Part shown: piece after piece, positions 30,515-40,970 of the stretch
Layout: every line of letters starts with the position of its first letter
Numbering within the stretch: position 1 is the first letter of the stretch
Origin: a virus
IMG/VR virus record: IMGVR_UViG_3300001450_000050
Location: 1 to 45,722 of that record
Length of the DNA stretch: 45,722 bases
Strand: one strand, 5' to 3'
Translations under genes and position numbers: made by a program
The notes under the pieces: model-generated
What the model was told of the DNA's origin: nothing
What the model saw: only the letters and a program-made list of their open reading frames with translations
Databases searched by the model: none

Positions 30515-32740
30515 ATGGTAGCGATGAGGAATCAAGAGGCTCCGTATAGTGGCATAGCAGGGCTAATGGCTGCGCAAGGACGGTATGGTGATACAGAACT
30601 GTTGCATGTGCGCCCAGATGAATTAGCTGGTCTATCTAGTATGGGCCAACTAACTGTAAATCCAGAAACGGGATTACCAGAAGCTTTTAATTTTAGATCA
30701 TTGTTACCAGCCGTAGGTGCGATTGCTGGTACTGTATTGCTTGGTCCGGGTCTTGGTACAGCATTTGGAGGTAGTGCTTTTGGTGCTGCTGCCGGTGCTG
30801 GTGTTGGTGCTGGTGTTGGTTCATTTGCTGGTGGACTTGCGGCAGGTCAATCACCAACTGATGCTCTTGTAGGTGGTTTAATATCTGGTGCTACCGCTGG
30901 TGTTATGACAGGTATGATGGGTCCAAGTTCGGCTGCATTAGAAGCAGGACTTGGCGTTGAAGGTGCTTCTACAGCAGCAGCACAACAGGCATCTAATCAG
31001 GCACTAACTTCACAAGGACTTCAAACTGGTACTAATGTTGCTTCTGCAGGAGCAAATGCTGGAACGGCTCTTTCAAACATGGGACCAGTATCTGTGGGAC
31101 CAGTATCACCATCCTTTTTCCCGGCAGCGGGTCAGGCACCACTAACAACTACTCAAATGGCAGGTGCATCACAAGGATTTCAAACGGTTCCTGTTACTGC
31201 AGAAATAGCTAAACAATCAGGAGTCGCCTATGCTGCCCCATTTGCTGCTGGTCAAAATATTCCAGCAACAACATTTGTTAGAGACTTTGGCATAAAAGGT
31301 GCGGTGGCTGCTCAAAAAGCTTTAGAACAAGCGGGTGGGGCACCACTAACAACTACTCAAATGGCAGGTGCATTACTGCAAAGACCATCAACCTATACTC
31401 CTCTAGCATTTGGTGCGATGGAAGCTGTGATGACTCCTCCAGAATTTGATCCTAATGCAGATGGAGGTTTAGCTGCATTAGAAGATACATATACTCGTAG
31501 ACCTTTACGCCTAGAAGGTGGTGAACCTACTCAAGAAGGTTTTACACAAGAAGATTATACTAGACTTGCTTTAGAAGGTGGGATTAGCCAAGGCTTAACA
31601 CCATTTAGATATGTTGATGATGATACAGTTACATTAGCTGAAGGAGGTGAAGTGGCTGTAGAAGAAACCGATACAGTTGTCGAAGAAGAAACGGTTGATT
31701 CAGAAAATAAAAGAAAAGAAGAAGAAATTTTACAGAAGAAGAAAGCAGCATCGGAAGTTGATAAATTTATTTCGGATGCAGTAGGTGGAGCAACATTAAA
31801 TGCTATGGTAGGACAGGTAAATCAAGACCCTGGAGCTATCGCTACACCTTATGGTCAAGGAGGAGATGGTTTTAATGTTGGAGCAGATTTCGGGTTTAAT
31901 AAAGGTGGTCTTATTGGCCTTGCTAATGGGGGTACTCCCCGCAATGGCTCAAAAAAAAATTCTTTTACTCCTAAACAAAAAGTAGTTTATGATTTTTATA
32001 AAGAAAAAAAGTATCCTAGTGAAAGCATAGCTGCTATTATGGGTAATATAGCAGTTGAGGCACCTACCTTTAAAGGTACTCAAAGAGAGAGTGGAAAGAA
32101 AAAAGGATTAAATCAAGGTCTGGGCTTGTTTCAATTTACACAAGGTAGACAGAAAGATTATAAAAGATATCTAAAAGATAATAAATTACCAAATAATGAA
32201 CAAAATCAAATGGAATATGCCCATGAACAAATGACTAGTACTGAAGGAGAAGGAGTACTTCCATATGATGCTGGTCCAGGAAATAGACAAAGGCTAAGAA
32301 AAATTTTATTAGGTAAAGGAATGGGAGCAGTAGAAGATAGAGCTAAAGCTATATCAGATCTTTTTTTACGTCCTGGAGTACCTCACATAGAAAGACGAAT
32401 GGAAGAAAGTTTAAATATGTTTCATCGGATTCCTGATGTCGAACTTTATAATAAAGGAGGAGGGATTGGACAATACTTCGAAGGTAAAGTAATTGGACCT
32501 GGAGATGGACAATCAGATCAAGTTTTATTTGAAGTAGAAGGTGATAATCCTGATATGGCTTTATTAAGTCCAGATGAATATGTTATACCTGCAGATACAG
32601 TTGCTATGATAGGAAGTGGGTCTTCTACTTCAGGTGCAAAGAAGTTAGATGGTTTTGTTAAAAACATAAGACATAAAGCAACAGGAAATAAAAAACAGCA
32701 GAAGCCTATTAAACAGGGCTTAGAATCATTTTTAGCATAG
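30515..32740 (+). CDS. virion protein with tail-lysozyme domain and Gly-zipper segments
   Basis: A 741-residue protein. Residues 24-60 carry a motif shared with the protein at 33870 (GDTELLHVRPDE, NPETGLPEAF). Residues 65-140 are Gly/Ala helices (GAAAGAGVGAGVGSFAGGLA) able to cross membranes. Residues about 484-645 form a phage tail lysozyme-type domain: GNIAVEAPTF with the likely catalytic Glu, then GLGLFQFTQGRQKDY. The end (ALLSPDEYVIPADTVAMIGS) is a recurring phage virion motif. It likely cuts peptidoglycan during DNA entry. Strong TTGGAGAA site. Confidence 0.75.
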   Translation: MVAMRNQEAPYSGIAGLMAAQGRYGDTELLHVRPDELAGLSSMGQLTVNPETGLPEAFNFRSLLPAVGAIAGTVLLGPGLGTAFGGSAFGAAAGAGVGAGVGSFAGGLAAGQSPTDALVGGLISGATAGVMTGMMGPSSAALEAGLGVEGASTAAAQQASNQALTSQGLQTGTNVASAGANAGTALSNMGPVSVGPVSPSFFPAAGQAPLTTTQMAGASQGFQTVPVTAEIAKQSGVAYAAPFAAGQNIPATTFVRDFGIKGAVAAQKALEQAGGAPLTTTQMAGALLQRPSTYTPLAFGAMEAVMTPPEFDPNADGGLAALEDTYTRRPLRLEGGEPTQEGFTQEDYTRLALEGGISQGLTPFRYVDDDTVTLAEGGEVAVEETDTVVEEETVDSENKRKEEEILQKKKAASEVDKFISDAVGGATLNAMVGQVNQDPGAIATPYGQGGDGFNVGADFGFNKGGLIGLANGGTPRNGSKKNSFTPKQKVVYDFYKEKKYPSESIAAIMGNIAVEAPTFKGTQRESGKKKGLNQGLGLFQFTQGRQKDYKRYLKDNKLPNNEQNQMEYAHEQMTSTEGEGVLPYDAGPGNRQRLRKILLGKGMGAVEDRAKAISDLFLRPGVPHIERRMEESLNMFHRIPDVELYNKGGGIGQYFEGKVIGPGDGQSDQVLFEVEGDNPDMALLSPDEYVIPADTVAMIGSGSSTSGAKKLDGFVKNIRHKATGNKKQQKPIKQGLESFLA

Positions 32741-32749
32741 GATTAAGTT

Positions 32750-33436
32750 ATGGCAGTTCTTACTAGTGAGCAACAACAATATTTACAAGATACAGGGCAG
32801 ACTACTCCTTCGCAGCAGTTTATCAATGGTGTACCAACTGTACAGCCAGCGATTGCATCTCCAGTTCCTGTAACTAGTATACAACGATCTCCTTTTGATG
32901 CGGTTAATGCCTCTGCAGCAGGAGGTGGACTTTCATCTATTCCTATTTCTCCAACAGGTTTTGTAGGAGATCAACCCCCAGTTAATCAGCCTTCTGATCC
33001 AATTGGTGATGGTCGATCAATTGTTCTTGGTACTCCACCTAATCTACCTATACCTCCTGTTACAAGTATAGAACGCTCTCCTTTTGATGCAGTAAATGCT
33101 TCTCCTCCTCAAGGAACTAATCCTACTTCGGGAGGTAAAGGATCAGGAAGAACAACATTACCAGACAGAGGAATTTATAGTTTATTCTCTCCTGCATATA
33201 CACCTATTGTATATGATACAGGTAATACTGCTAGTGGTTCAGGTTATTTAGATAGTTATATAAAAGCGGCAGAGGATAGTAGGCAGTCTCTTGGAGATTT
33301 ATCTCGATCTATTCAACCAGGATCACTTGTAGAAGGGCCAGTTGAAGAAGTGCAAAGTGATGAAGACATTAGAGCGCCAAAAGCCGGAGCGCCAATTATA
33401 GAGCCAGAGGACGATTACGACTCAGGCGGTGATTAA
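32750..33436 (+). CDS. disordered Pro/Gln/Ser-rich virion protein with internal repeat
   Basis: A 228-residue, low-complexity protein. PVTSIQRSPFDAVNAS at residues 40-55 recurs with one change as PVTSIERSPFDAVNAS at 103-118, two arginine-flanked peptides that could bind the same partner twice. GGATTAAGTT precedes the ATG. Position between two ejection proteins suggests a structural or internal virion role. No fold seen. Confidence 0.6.
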   Translation: MAVLTSEQQQYLQDTGQTTPSQQFINGVPTVQPAIASPVPVTSIQRSPFDAVNASAAGGGLSSIPISPTGFVGDQPPVNQPSDPIGDGRSIVLGTPPNLPIPPVTSIERSPFDAVNASPPQGTNPTSGGKGSGRTTLPDRGIYSLFSPAYTPIVYDTGNTASGSGYLDSYIKAAEDSRQSLGDLSRSIQPGSLVEGPVEEVQSDEDIRAPKAGAPIIEPEDDYDSGGD

Positions 33437-33439
33437 AAA

Positions 33440-33868
33440 TTGAAGTTAATAAAAATTGAACCTAACTGTGTTGATGTAACATGGCCTCATGTTGTTGAGT
33501 TTATAGAAAAACCTTTAAAAAGAACTCAAGGGGAAAAAGATTTAAATGATATCTACAAAGAGTTATTAGGTGATTACTTACAACTTTGGGTAGGTGCAGA
33601 TGAAGAAGATGGTATCTTAGGAATTTGCATAACACAACTTATTACTTTTCCACAGTATAAAGTTTTAGCAATGCCTTACATTGGAACGAAGTCTCACACA
33701 CTTCATAAATGGTTTGATTATGGAATGAGTGAAGATTCTCCTATTATTAAGTTTGCAAGAGAACAAGGTGTAAAAAGACTTGAAGGATATGCTAGAGATG
33801 GCTGGTTAAAGTTTACACCTAAATATGATTTTAAAAAATATACAACAGTTATTACGAGGGAACTATAG
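33440..33868 (+). CDS. acetyltransferase-like internal virion protein
   Basis: A 142-residue product starting at TTG (no ATG is in range; GGTG lies upstream). Strands LQLWVGADEEDGILGICITQ and VLAMPYIGTKSHTLHKW with the end KRLEGYARDGWLKF give the outline of an N-acetyltransferase-like fold, as in T7 gp13-type internal virion protein A. Catalytic ability is doubtful. The neighbouring large ejection proteins support the role. Confidence 0.6.
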   Translation: MKLIKIEPNCVDVTWPHVVEFIEKPLKRTQGEKDLNDIYKELLGDYLQLWVGADEEDGILGICITQLITFPQYKVLAMPYIGTKSHTLHKWFDYGMSEDSPIIKFAREQGVKRLEGYARDGWLKFTPKYDFKKYTTVITREL

Positions 33869-33869
33869 A

Positions 33870-36218
33870 ATGTCTGTAAAAAATATTGTTTCTAAATTAT
33901 CTACAACTGAAAAGATAGAGTTATATAATTGTTTATATACTGATCTTTCTGGTGAAGGTATAGGAGGAGATACTGAACTAGCTCATGTCAATACTGAAGA
34001 AATGCAAGTTCTTCGAGACATGGGTGGGTCTGGTACAATCAATCCAAATACAGGATTAATTCAGTTCATGGGTGGTAGTCCAGGTGGAGGTTCTGCTCCT
34101 GCTCCTTCTCAAAGTACTATTCAGAAGGAAACTATTCCTGATGAATTAAAACCATTTGTTACGGATATTCTAGAAAAATCAAAAGCTCTATCAGAGAGAA
34201 GAGAAGAAGAAGGCTATGTTCCCTTTGCTGGCCCTCGTATTGCTTCCTTTAGTCCAGAGCAAGAACAAGCATTTGCAGGGGTTCAAAATCTACAAGGAGC
34301 AAGTCAACCTTACTTTAGAACAGCAGAAGCTTTAACTGCCTCAAGTGCATTAGCACCTAATGCTGCATCTGTTGGTCAGTTTATGAATCCCTATATTCAA
34401 AATGTAATTGACATTCAAAAGAGAGAACTTGAAAGAACAGGTGATGTTGAGAGACAAAGAATAGGACAGAAGGCTGTTGCCGCTGGAGCATTTGGAGGTT
34501 CTCGACAAGGGATTTTAGAGGCTGAAGCAAATAGAAATTTACAACAAAGGTTGGGAGATATTCAAGCGAAGGGACAAGCAGCGGCATTTGAAGATGCACA
34601 GAATAGACTTGCTCAACAAAGAAACAGAGAGAGAAGTGCTGGATCACAGTTTGGTTCTTTAGCTACGGCTGTTCCAGGCCAAACTATGCGAGAACTAACA
34701 GCACTTGAAACTACCGGCGCTCAACGAAGAGGTGTTGGACAACAGGCATTGGATATTGCACAACAAGAATATGAAGTTGCAAGAACTTTTCCTGAAAGAA
34801 CTCTTCAAGATTATCAATCTATTATTAGAGGTTATTCTGCACCAATTCCTGCTAGTACAGTTAAAAGAGATACAGGAACAACTGCAACTCCATCTGCCTT
34901 TCAACAGATAGGAGGTCTTGGTTTAGCTGCTTTAGGTACGGCTGGTGCTTTTGGAGCTTTTAGTAAAAAAGAAGGTGGGCTTGTTGGTCTTGCTAATGGT
35001 GGTAAGATTGGTAAATATGCACAGGCTGGCAATGTAGGTAATCCTAGAAATATAGCTGGTAGTCGCCAAACGACTTCTATTTATGGTGATCCTAGTGTAG
35101 ACCCTTATAAAGGCTATGCAATGCAACCAATTCTTCCAGTTGGTCCAGACCCAGAATCTTTTTTAAGCGCATACCAAAGAACTCAAAAAGATATGGTTGA
35201 TAGACGATTAGAATCAGCAAGACAGAGAGAAGCTATAAGAGGTAAGATAAACCCATTATTAACACCAACCCAAACTCAAGAGCGTAAAGATTATTTAGAA
35301 GCTTTAAAGAATGTTGATTTTGGTAAACGAAGAACTGATCTAACAGAAGCGTATGATAAAGAAAAAGACGATCTTAGTAGAGAAAAATACTTTGCTCTTA
35401 TCAAGGGAGGTCTTGGTATACTAGGAGCAGACCCTGCTGGTAAGACTCCTCTTCAAGCAGTAGCATCTGGCTTTCTAGATTCAAAAGCATTGAGTGATTT
35501 ACGAGGTAGTTATAAAGATGAAAGAAAATTATTAAGAGAAAAGAGAAAAAACTTACAAGGTATTAAAGATAAAGAGTTAGCTAACTTAGCCGGAATATCT
35601 AATATCACAGAAGCTCAAGCTAAACAAGTGAGGCAGGGTAAGATAGCTGGATTAAATCTACAGATAGATAGTACTGGTGATAAAGATCGTTTAGCCAAAA
35701 CAGTGGATGAGGCAAGTACTAGAGTTGCTAATGTTGCTCTCAAAATACATGAACAGCAAGCAGATAGATTGACGGCTGGGGCGAAAGCTGCTGCTAAAGC
35801 ACATGATAATAAGAATAAAAGTAAACGGGACAGAAGAAAGTTTGTTATTGGACAGGTTGCCCCAAAAATGGTTTCGGGTCTTCCCTTTATGCTGCCTATT
35901 GCAAATGATCAGGGAAGGGTTATAGGAACCAGAATCAATAAAGGTCAACTGAAAGTTTATGCAACTGACAACGAACAAGACGCAGCAACTATAGAACAGA
36001 ATATTGCAACTGTTCAAGCTTTAATGGGTGATGCTGCAGCAAAAAGAGATTCTTCGGTTGCGGTAATCTTTGCTGGTAAAGTATTAAATGATCCTATATT
36101 ATTAGGTAGTAAAGAAAAAATAATAGCAGAATATACAAGGCTAATGGGCGAGAAACCTCCTAGTCTAATGCCTACCCCGCCTACTGGTTCTAACATAGTA
36201 CCCACTTCCACTCGATAG
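33870..36218 (+). CDS. internal virion/ejection protein, 782 aa
   Basis: Start MSVKNIVSKLSTTEKIELYN has GAGGGAA upstream; a longer frame begins inside the previous gene. Near residues 35-70 it shares the motif DTELAHVNTEEMQVLRDMGG and NPNTGLIQF with the lysozyme protein. A long helical, Gln/Arg-rich middle (IGQKAVAAGAFGGSRQGILE) follows, then a GGLVGLANGG segment also found in the lysozyme protein (GGLIGLANGG). Helical, polar composition and gene place fit a protein that leaves the virion with the DNA. Confidence 0.65.
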   Translation: MSVKNIVSKLSTTEKIELYNCLYTDLSGEGIGGDTELAHVNTEEMQVLRDMGGSGTINPNTGLIQFMGGSPGGGSAPAPSQSTIQKETIPDELKPFVTDILEKSKALSERREEEGYVPFAGPRIASFSPEQEQAFAGVQNLQGASQPYFRTAEALTASSALAPNAASVGQFMNPYIQNVIDIQKRELERTGDVERQRIGQKAVAAGAFGGSRQGILEAEANRNLQQRLGDIQAKGQAAAFEDAQNRLAQQRNRERSAGSQFGSLATAVPGQTMRELTALETTGAQRRGVGQQALDIAQQEYEVARTFPERTLQDYQSIIRGYSAPIPASTVKRDTGTTATPSAFQQIGGLGLAALGTAGAFGAFSKKEGGLVGLANGGKIGKYAQAGNVGNPRNIAGSRQTTSIYGDPSVDPYKGYAMQPILPVGPDPESFLSAYQRTQKDMVDRRLESARQREAIRGKINPLLTPTQTQERKDYLEALKNVDFGKRRTDLTEAYDKEKDDLSREKYFALIKGGLGILGADPAGKTPLQAVASGFLDSKALSDLRGSYKDERKLLREKRKNLQGIKDKELANLAGISNITEAQAKQVRQGKIAGLNLQIDSTGDKDRLAKTVDEASTRVANVALKIHEQQADRLTAGAKAAAKAHDNKNKSKRDRRKFVIGQVAPKMVSGLPFMLPIANDQGRVIGTRINKGQLKVYATDNEQDAATIEQNIATVQALMGDAAAKRDSSVAVIFAGKVLNDPILLGSKEKIIAEYTRLMGEKPPSLMPTPPTGSNIVPTSTR

Positions 36219-36239
36219 ATTATTAAATAGGAATATTAA

Positions 36240-39200
36240 ATGTCTGAAATAACCTATAATCCAGATAATGGAGAGGGACATAGGTTGGAAGGTAAAGAAT
36301 ACATTCCAACTGAAAAAGCAGTAAATCCTGATACAGGACAGGTGTATTTATATAACGGAGCGGAATGGAAAGAAGTTCCTTCTAATATGCTTAAACCTAA
36401 AGAAGAACCTGAAGCTCCTTCTGTAGATGTAAAAGAACCTGAAGTTCCTTTAATAAAAGCAAATCCTATAAAAGTTCCTCCTCAAGAACTTATTTCAGCA
36501 GTAGATCAATCTATATCTACTCCTGTTGAAACGGCTCCCCCTGTCCAGGCTACTCCTCCTGTTGAGGCTACTCCTCCTGTTGAGGCTACCTCTGTGCCAA
36601 TAGAAGGTGCTGGAGTTTCTTCAGAAGTAGAAACGCCTAATGAATTTGGAATTATATTTTCAGAGTCAATTAAATCTGGAGAAGGTTCAGTAGAAGGAGT
36701 CTCTACTCCAGAGCAGACAGAAAATAAACCACTTGAGGTTGCAGGTAAAGCAGGAACTGAATTACTAAAAAAATTACAGGACAAAGCTAAGAAAGACCCA
36801 GCATCTCTTACAATACCTGAAAGAAAACTTTTAGCTATTTATATGAATGTATATGGACAAGGACAAGCGGCAAGAATTTTCGGCAAAGCAGCTTTGGAAA
36901 TAGGGAAAACACCCGGTGAAATAGCAATGTCTGTAATAACAATTACAGATCCAGCAACAGCTAAACTACTAAAAGAATCTCCTTTTGGTAAAGCGGTGGC
37001 AAAAGTTAATGAAATATTAGAACCTAATTTAAACGATGAAGAGAAAATGGTTAGCGAGTTAATAGCTTTAGCTTCTATAGCTGGCATAGGCGCAAAACTT
37101 GCTAGAAAAGGACTTGCTTATATAGCAAAGCGTAGAGGAAAAGATTTTTCTAAAAGAGTAGAAAGATTAGTAAAAGCTAGTGGTGCAAACGTAGGGGTGG
37201 TTCAAGGCTTTGTACAAATTACAGATTTTAACGAAGGACAACAAGGGCTACTTATTGACTTTGCAACCAATGCTGATCTAGGATTGGTAGACAGTTTACC
37301 TGAATCTGTAGTAGAGGAAATTAAAAAGTTTAGAGTAAATCCAAATTCAACTACTAGAAAAGACGAACTTCTTAAATATTTTGGAGCGATAGCAGACACT
37401 GCTGTTGGTGCAGCGGCATTTAAAACAATAGGAGTTGGAGCTAAAAAACTTTTTACGACGCAAAATATTGCTAGATTAAAAACTGGGGCAGGAAACTTAT
37501 TTCGTCCATTAAAAGATCCGATTGCTAAAATAAATACCGCTGCAGGAAAACTATTACGGTCTGATGCTAATCTTTCGCAAGATTTAGCGGATGCTGCAAG
37601 AAAAAGAACTAGGTCAAAGGCTGGTTCTGAAATTGAAATTAAAAAACAGATAAAAGATTTAGAACGATCAATTAAAGATAGTGATGTTGATGAAGATATT
37701 TTAAATGAATATATAAATTCTGGCGCTAAAAATAGACAATCATTTGTCGAAAGGGGTATCCCTGATACTGTATTAGATCAAGTAGATAATATTAAAAAAC
37801 AAATTAATAGTAATGAAACATTAATTAATACTCAATTAGGATTAACAGGTAATGCAAAAATTGGAGTTAATAGAGATCGAAACGGTTTCTACTTATCTAG
37901 AACTTTTCAATCTGCTAATAATCCTAAATATTATGCTGAAATTAAAAAGGCACTTCTAGATAAATCTCCTGATCCTGTTTTTCTTACGAAGGTAGAGAAC
38001 GCAAGATCATATTTAAAAAAGCAGGGAGTTGATTCTGCTGATGTTGATAGTGTTATTACTAACATGGTTTATAGATTGTCTAAAGAGGATAGACCTCTGA
38101 TAGATAAAATATTTAGTGGGACTGCACAACAGGGATATCGTCCCGCAACTATAAAAGTTTTAAGAAAAAAACAAGACTTAGATGATTCTGTATTAGATTT
38201 GCTTGGTCAAAATAAATCTGGTAAACAAAATCTTGCTACTAGTTTAATTCAACAGAATAAATTAATAGCAGAATTAAAATATTTAAAAGATGTAGAAAAA
38301 TTTGCTAGAGAAAATGTAGGAAAAGAAGTAGATTTAAAAGGTTTCTTTCCTATATTACCATCAGTAAAAACAACCTTTCAAAAAGGTTCTGCTCCAAATA
38401 TTGAATTTGGTTTAGAGCAAGTTGCTAAAGATTCAATTGGAAAATTTGGAGGTGACTCAAGGCAAATACTAAAAGATATCTACACAAGTCCTGAGATGGG
38501 TAGGGCTATTAATCAAGGTCTTGAGTTATTTAATAGCTCTGGTAGAATTAGAAGTATTTGGGTTAATGCTGCATCACTAGCACAGGCAAAAGAGACTTTG
38601 CTTGATCTACCTGCGTATGCACTAAACCTTATTGGTGGCACTCAAAGTCTTATTGCAAATGGTCACTTCTTAAATCCGATTGCTTATAAAGCAGCAGTAA
38701 AAGAAATAGGAACTTTAGGAAATCAGCTTACTTTAAAAAATCCTGTAGCTGTTGCAAAATTAGCAAAGCTAAGAAGGCTTGGTGTTATTGAGCAAGATGT
38801 TACTGGAGAACTAATAAAGGCTGGTGCTTCTCAAATGCAAAATGCCACTGGCACAGTAAGCAAAGCTTATCGAAAAACAATGAGTAAGCTAGGTTCTTTG
38901 TATGGTCAACCTGATGCCTATCTAAAATTAGTTGCTTATGAAAGTGAAAGAGCAGCTTTAAAAAAGATATTTAAAGAAGGACCAACAATAAGTAATATTA
39001 TGAAAGAGCGTAGTATTAAACGTAAGGCAGCTAAAAAAATATATGATAATGATTTAGATGAAAGAGCTGCTAGATATGTTAGAGAGACTATGCCTACATA
39101 TGGCGATGCTGCTCCACTAGCTAGAGAAATAGCCAAGACTCCTTTGATAGGTAACTATGTATTGTTTCCCAGTGAGGTAATAAGAAATACTAAAAATATT

Positions 39201-40466
39201 TTAAAGACTAGTGTGAAAGACATAGTGGAGGGAACGAAAACAGGAAACCCTGCATTGATTGCACATGGGGCAAGAAGATTCGCAGGTGCCGGAGTTGTTG
39301 CTGGTGGTTGGGATATGGTTGCTAGTCAAAATGAAGATGCTTATCAAATAACAGAAGCTAATAAAAAGTTTGTAAATGCTGTATCTCCAGATTGGACAAA
39401 GGGTGCGAAACAGTTTTGGCTTCAACCATTTGTTAAAGATAACAATCAAGCAGACCCTAGAATAACATCTAGGTATATTGGCTCTACATCTGCTGATACT
39501 TTTGATGTACTTAAATCACCTCTTCGTTTGCTTCAAGCTAAGTTAATGAAGAATGGATTTGTTTCTGACTCTGAAATAGATGATGCTGTAGGTAATGCAA
39601 CAAAGGGACTTGCTGGTGCATATCTATCTCCTAAGTTTTTAACAGAAGCATTAGTTAATGTTGTAAGCGGAACAAATCTGAAAACAGGTAAACCAATTTA
39701 CGATGATGCAGTAGGTGTCACAACTAAAGATAAAGTTATATCAGCATTAACGGAGATTGGAAAATTTTTAGAGCCAGGAACTATTAAAGCTATTAGACAA
39801 TATGCGGAGTCTGTAAGTTCAGAAGAACTCTTAGGAGAAGGACAGGGGCAAAGAGCTTCTGGCTTTCCATTAAGTTCTACGGATTTAAAATTTTATGTTA
39901 AGACAGGTATTCGACCAATAACCGTAGACGTACAAAAGTCTATGGGTTATGACATGTCTAGTAGATTAAAAGCTATAGCTAAAACAAAAGATAATTTTTT
40001 AGCTGATGTAAGAAAACTTCCTAGAAGAGAAATAACTAATGAAGATATAGACCAGCTTTTAAAAAGCTATAAAAATTTACAAGACCGTAAATATAAAGGT
40101 ATGCAAAAATTTACAAAGAGACTTAATGAATTTAAAAATGTTGAATACTATGAAATACCAAAAGGTAAATCTGAAGCTGATTTAACTAAGCCAAAAATAT
40201 TAGGTATAAGTGGAGTTTTAGAAGCAGCTACAAATAAGTTCTGGTATACTGCTAACGACGAATTAATTTTACCATTAATTGCAGATGTCGCAAGCAGTGT
40301 AGAAAGTGGTGTGTTTATGCCTGATAATTTAATTGGGGATATGAGTATATTTAAAGCTTTAGAAGATAGACAGGTTAGCCCTGAACTATCTAGTAAATTA
40401 CAAGATGGGTTAACTAATATATTTGTAGAATATATTCAGAAGCCTTTGGTAGAGGTAGAGAAATAA
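36240..40466 (+). CDS. giant internal virion/ejection protein, 1408 aa
   Basis: The N terminus is disordered and Pro/Glu-rich (VQATPPVEATPPVEATSVPI, a tandem pentapeptide-like repeat); most of the remaining 1300 residues are helical with alternating charge (IKKQIKDLERSIKDSDVDED) and hydrophobic segments (AAVKEIGTLGNQL, LIGNYVLFPSEV). Size and place at the end of the late operon match T7 gp16-like or P22 gp16/20-type ejection proteins. I see no lytic transglycosylase motif. A trans-envelope conduit role is inference. Confidence 0.65.
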   Translation: MSEITYNPDNGEGHRLEGKEYIPTEKAVNPDTGQVYLYNGAEWKEVPSNMLKPKEEPEAPSVDVKEPEVPLIKANPIKVPPQELISAVDQSISTPVETAPPVQATPPVEATPPVEATSVPIEGAGVSSEVETPNEFGIIFSESIKSGEGSVEGVSTPEQTENKPLEVAGKAGTELLKKLQDKAKKDPASLTIPERKLLAIYMNVYGQGQAARIFGKAALEIGKTPGEIAMSVITITDPATAKLLKESPFGKAVAKVNEILEPNLNDEEKMVSELIALASIAGIGAKLARKGLAYIAKRRGKDFSKRVERLVKASGANVGVVQGFVQITDFNEGQQGLLIDFATNADLGLVDSLPESVVEEIKKFRVNPNSTTRKDELLKYFGAIADTAVGAAAFKTIGVGAKKLFTTQNIARLKTGAGNLFRPLKDPIAKINTAAGKLLRSDANLSQDLADAARKRTRSKAGSEIEIKKQIKDLERSIKDSDVDEDILNEYINSGAKNRQSFVERGIPDTVLDQVDNIKKQINSNETLINTQLGLTGNAKIGVNRDRNGFYLSRTFQSANNPKYYAEIKKALLDKSPDPVFLTKVENARSYLKKQGVDSADVDSVITNMVYRLSKEDRPLIDKIFSGTAQQGYRPATIKVLRKKQDLDDSVLDLLGQNKSGKQNLATSLIQQNKLIAELKYLKDVEKFARENVGKEVDLKGFFPILPSVKTTFQKGSAPNIEFGLEQVAKDSIGKFGGDSRQILKDIYTSPEMGRAINQGLELFNSSGRIRSIWVNAASLAQAKETLLDLPAYALNLIGGTQSLIANGHFLNPIAYKAAVKEIGTLGNQLTLKNPVAVAKLAKLRRLGVIEQDVTGELIKAGASQMQNATGTVSKAYRKTMSKLGSLYGQPDAYLKLVAYESERAALKKIFKEGPTISNIMKERSIKRKAAKKIYDNDLDERAARYVRETMPTYGDAAPLAREIAKTPLIGNYVLFPSEVIRNTKNILKTSVKDIVEGTKTGNPALIAHGARRFAGAGVVAGGWDMVASQNEDAYQITEANKKFVNAVSPDWTKGAKQFWLQPFVKDNNQADPRITSRYIGSTSADTFDVLKSPLRLLQAKLMKNGFVSDSEIDDAVGNATKGLAGAYLSPKFLTEALVNVVSGTNLKTGKPIYDDAVGVTTKDKVISALTEIGKFLEPGTIKAIRQYAESVSSEELLGEGQGQRASGFPLSSTDLKFYVKTGIRPITVDVQKSMGYDMSSRLKAIAKTKDNFLADVRKLPRREITNEDIDQLLKSYKNLQDRKYKGMQKFTKRLNEFKNVEYYEIPKGKSEADLTKPKILGISGVLEAATNKFWYTANDELILPLIADVASSVESGVFMPDNLIGDMSIFKALEDRQVSPELSSKLQDGLTNIFVEYIQKPLVEVEK

Positions 40467-40807
40467 TGGAACTAGATGCAAGGATGGCGATCCAGATTGG
40501 GGCAGTCATAGCTTCATTAGCTGGTGCATGGGGATTGGTTCGCAATCAAGTGTCATCTCTAAAACAAAGACAAGACGAACAAAGAAAATATTTTGATGAA
40601 TTAAACAGAAAGTTTGATGGTGTTAAAAATGTTGTTGCAGTTTTACAACAACAGATAGAAGTCTTGTCTAATATTTTAAGTCCGAGTAATTTAGAGGGGC
40701 AAAATAAATGGAGAGGTTTTGTTTCTGAAAGATTGAAAAAAACAGAATCTGAAATTACAGCATTACAAAAAATGCATAATGGCCGCCACCCTTTTGTAGA
40801 GAAGTAG
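40466..40807 (+). CDS. membrane-anchored coiled-coil protein, 113 aa
   Basis: One N-terminal membrane helix (MAIQIGAVIASLAGAWGLV) is followed by a heptad-type coiled coil (LKQRQDEQRKYFDELNRKF, VVAVLQQQIEVLSNIL). This topology is shared by inner spanins and by some tail/holin-linked proteins. Its start overlaps the previous stop by one base. Together with the proline-rich lipoprotein at 1712 it could make a spanin pair, though these genes are far apart. Confidence 0.65.
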   Translation: MELDARMAIQIGAVIASLAGAWGLVRNQVSSLKQRQDEQRKYFDELNRKFDGVKNVVAVLQQQIEVLSNILSPSNLEGQNKWRGFVSERLKKTESEITALQKMHNGRHPFVEK

Positions 40808-40808
40808 A

Positions 40809-40970
40809 ATGACAGTCACTGTATTTGTAATATACCTTACTCTTATTGCAATATCTTATGTTGGAGGTGTAGCAGTTGGATGGCATCTAAAGAAATCACT
40901 GGTCCCTCCTGTAAGAAAACAACCTCAACCTAAAAAAAGGAACGGTCCCAACCGTCGTAGAGGAAGATAG
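40809..40970 (+). CDS. small membrane protein with basic tail, 53 aa
   Basis: MTVTVFVIYLTLIAISYVGG begins one membrane helix, followed by GWHLKKS and a strongly basic, Pro-rich tail (KKRNGPNRRRGR). The ATG is one base after the preceding stop. It is the last gene before the terminator; function unknown, with a lysis-related role possible because of position. Confidence 0.6.
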   Translation: MTVTVFVIYLTLIAISYVGGVAVGWHLKKSLVPPVRKQPQPKKRNGPNRRRGR

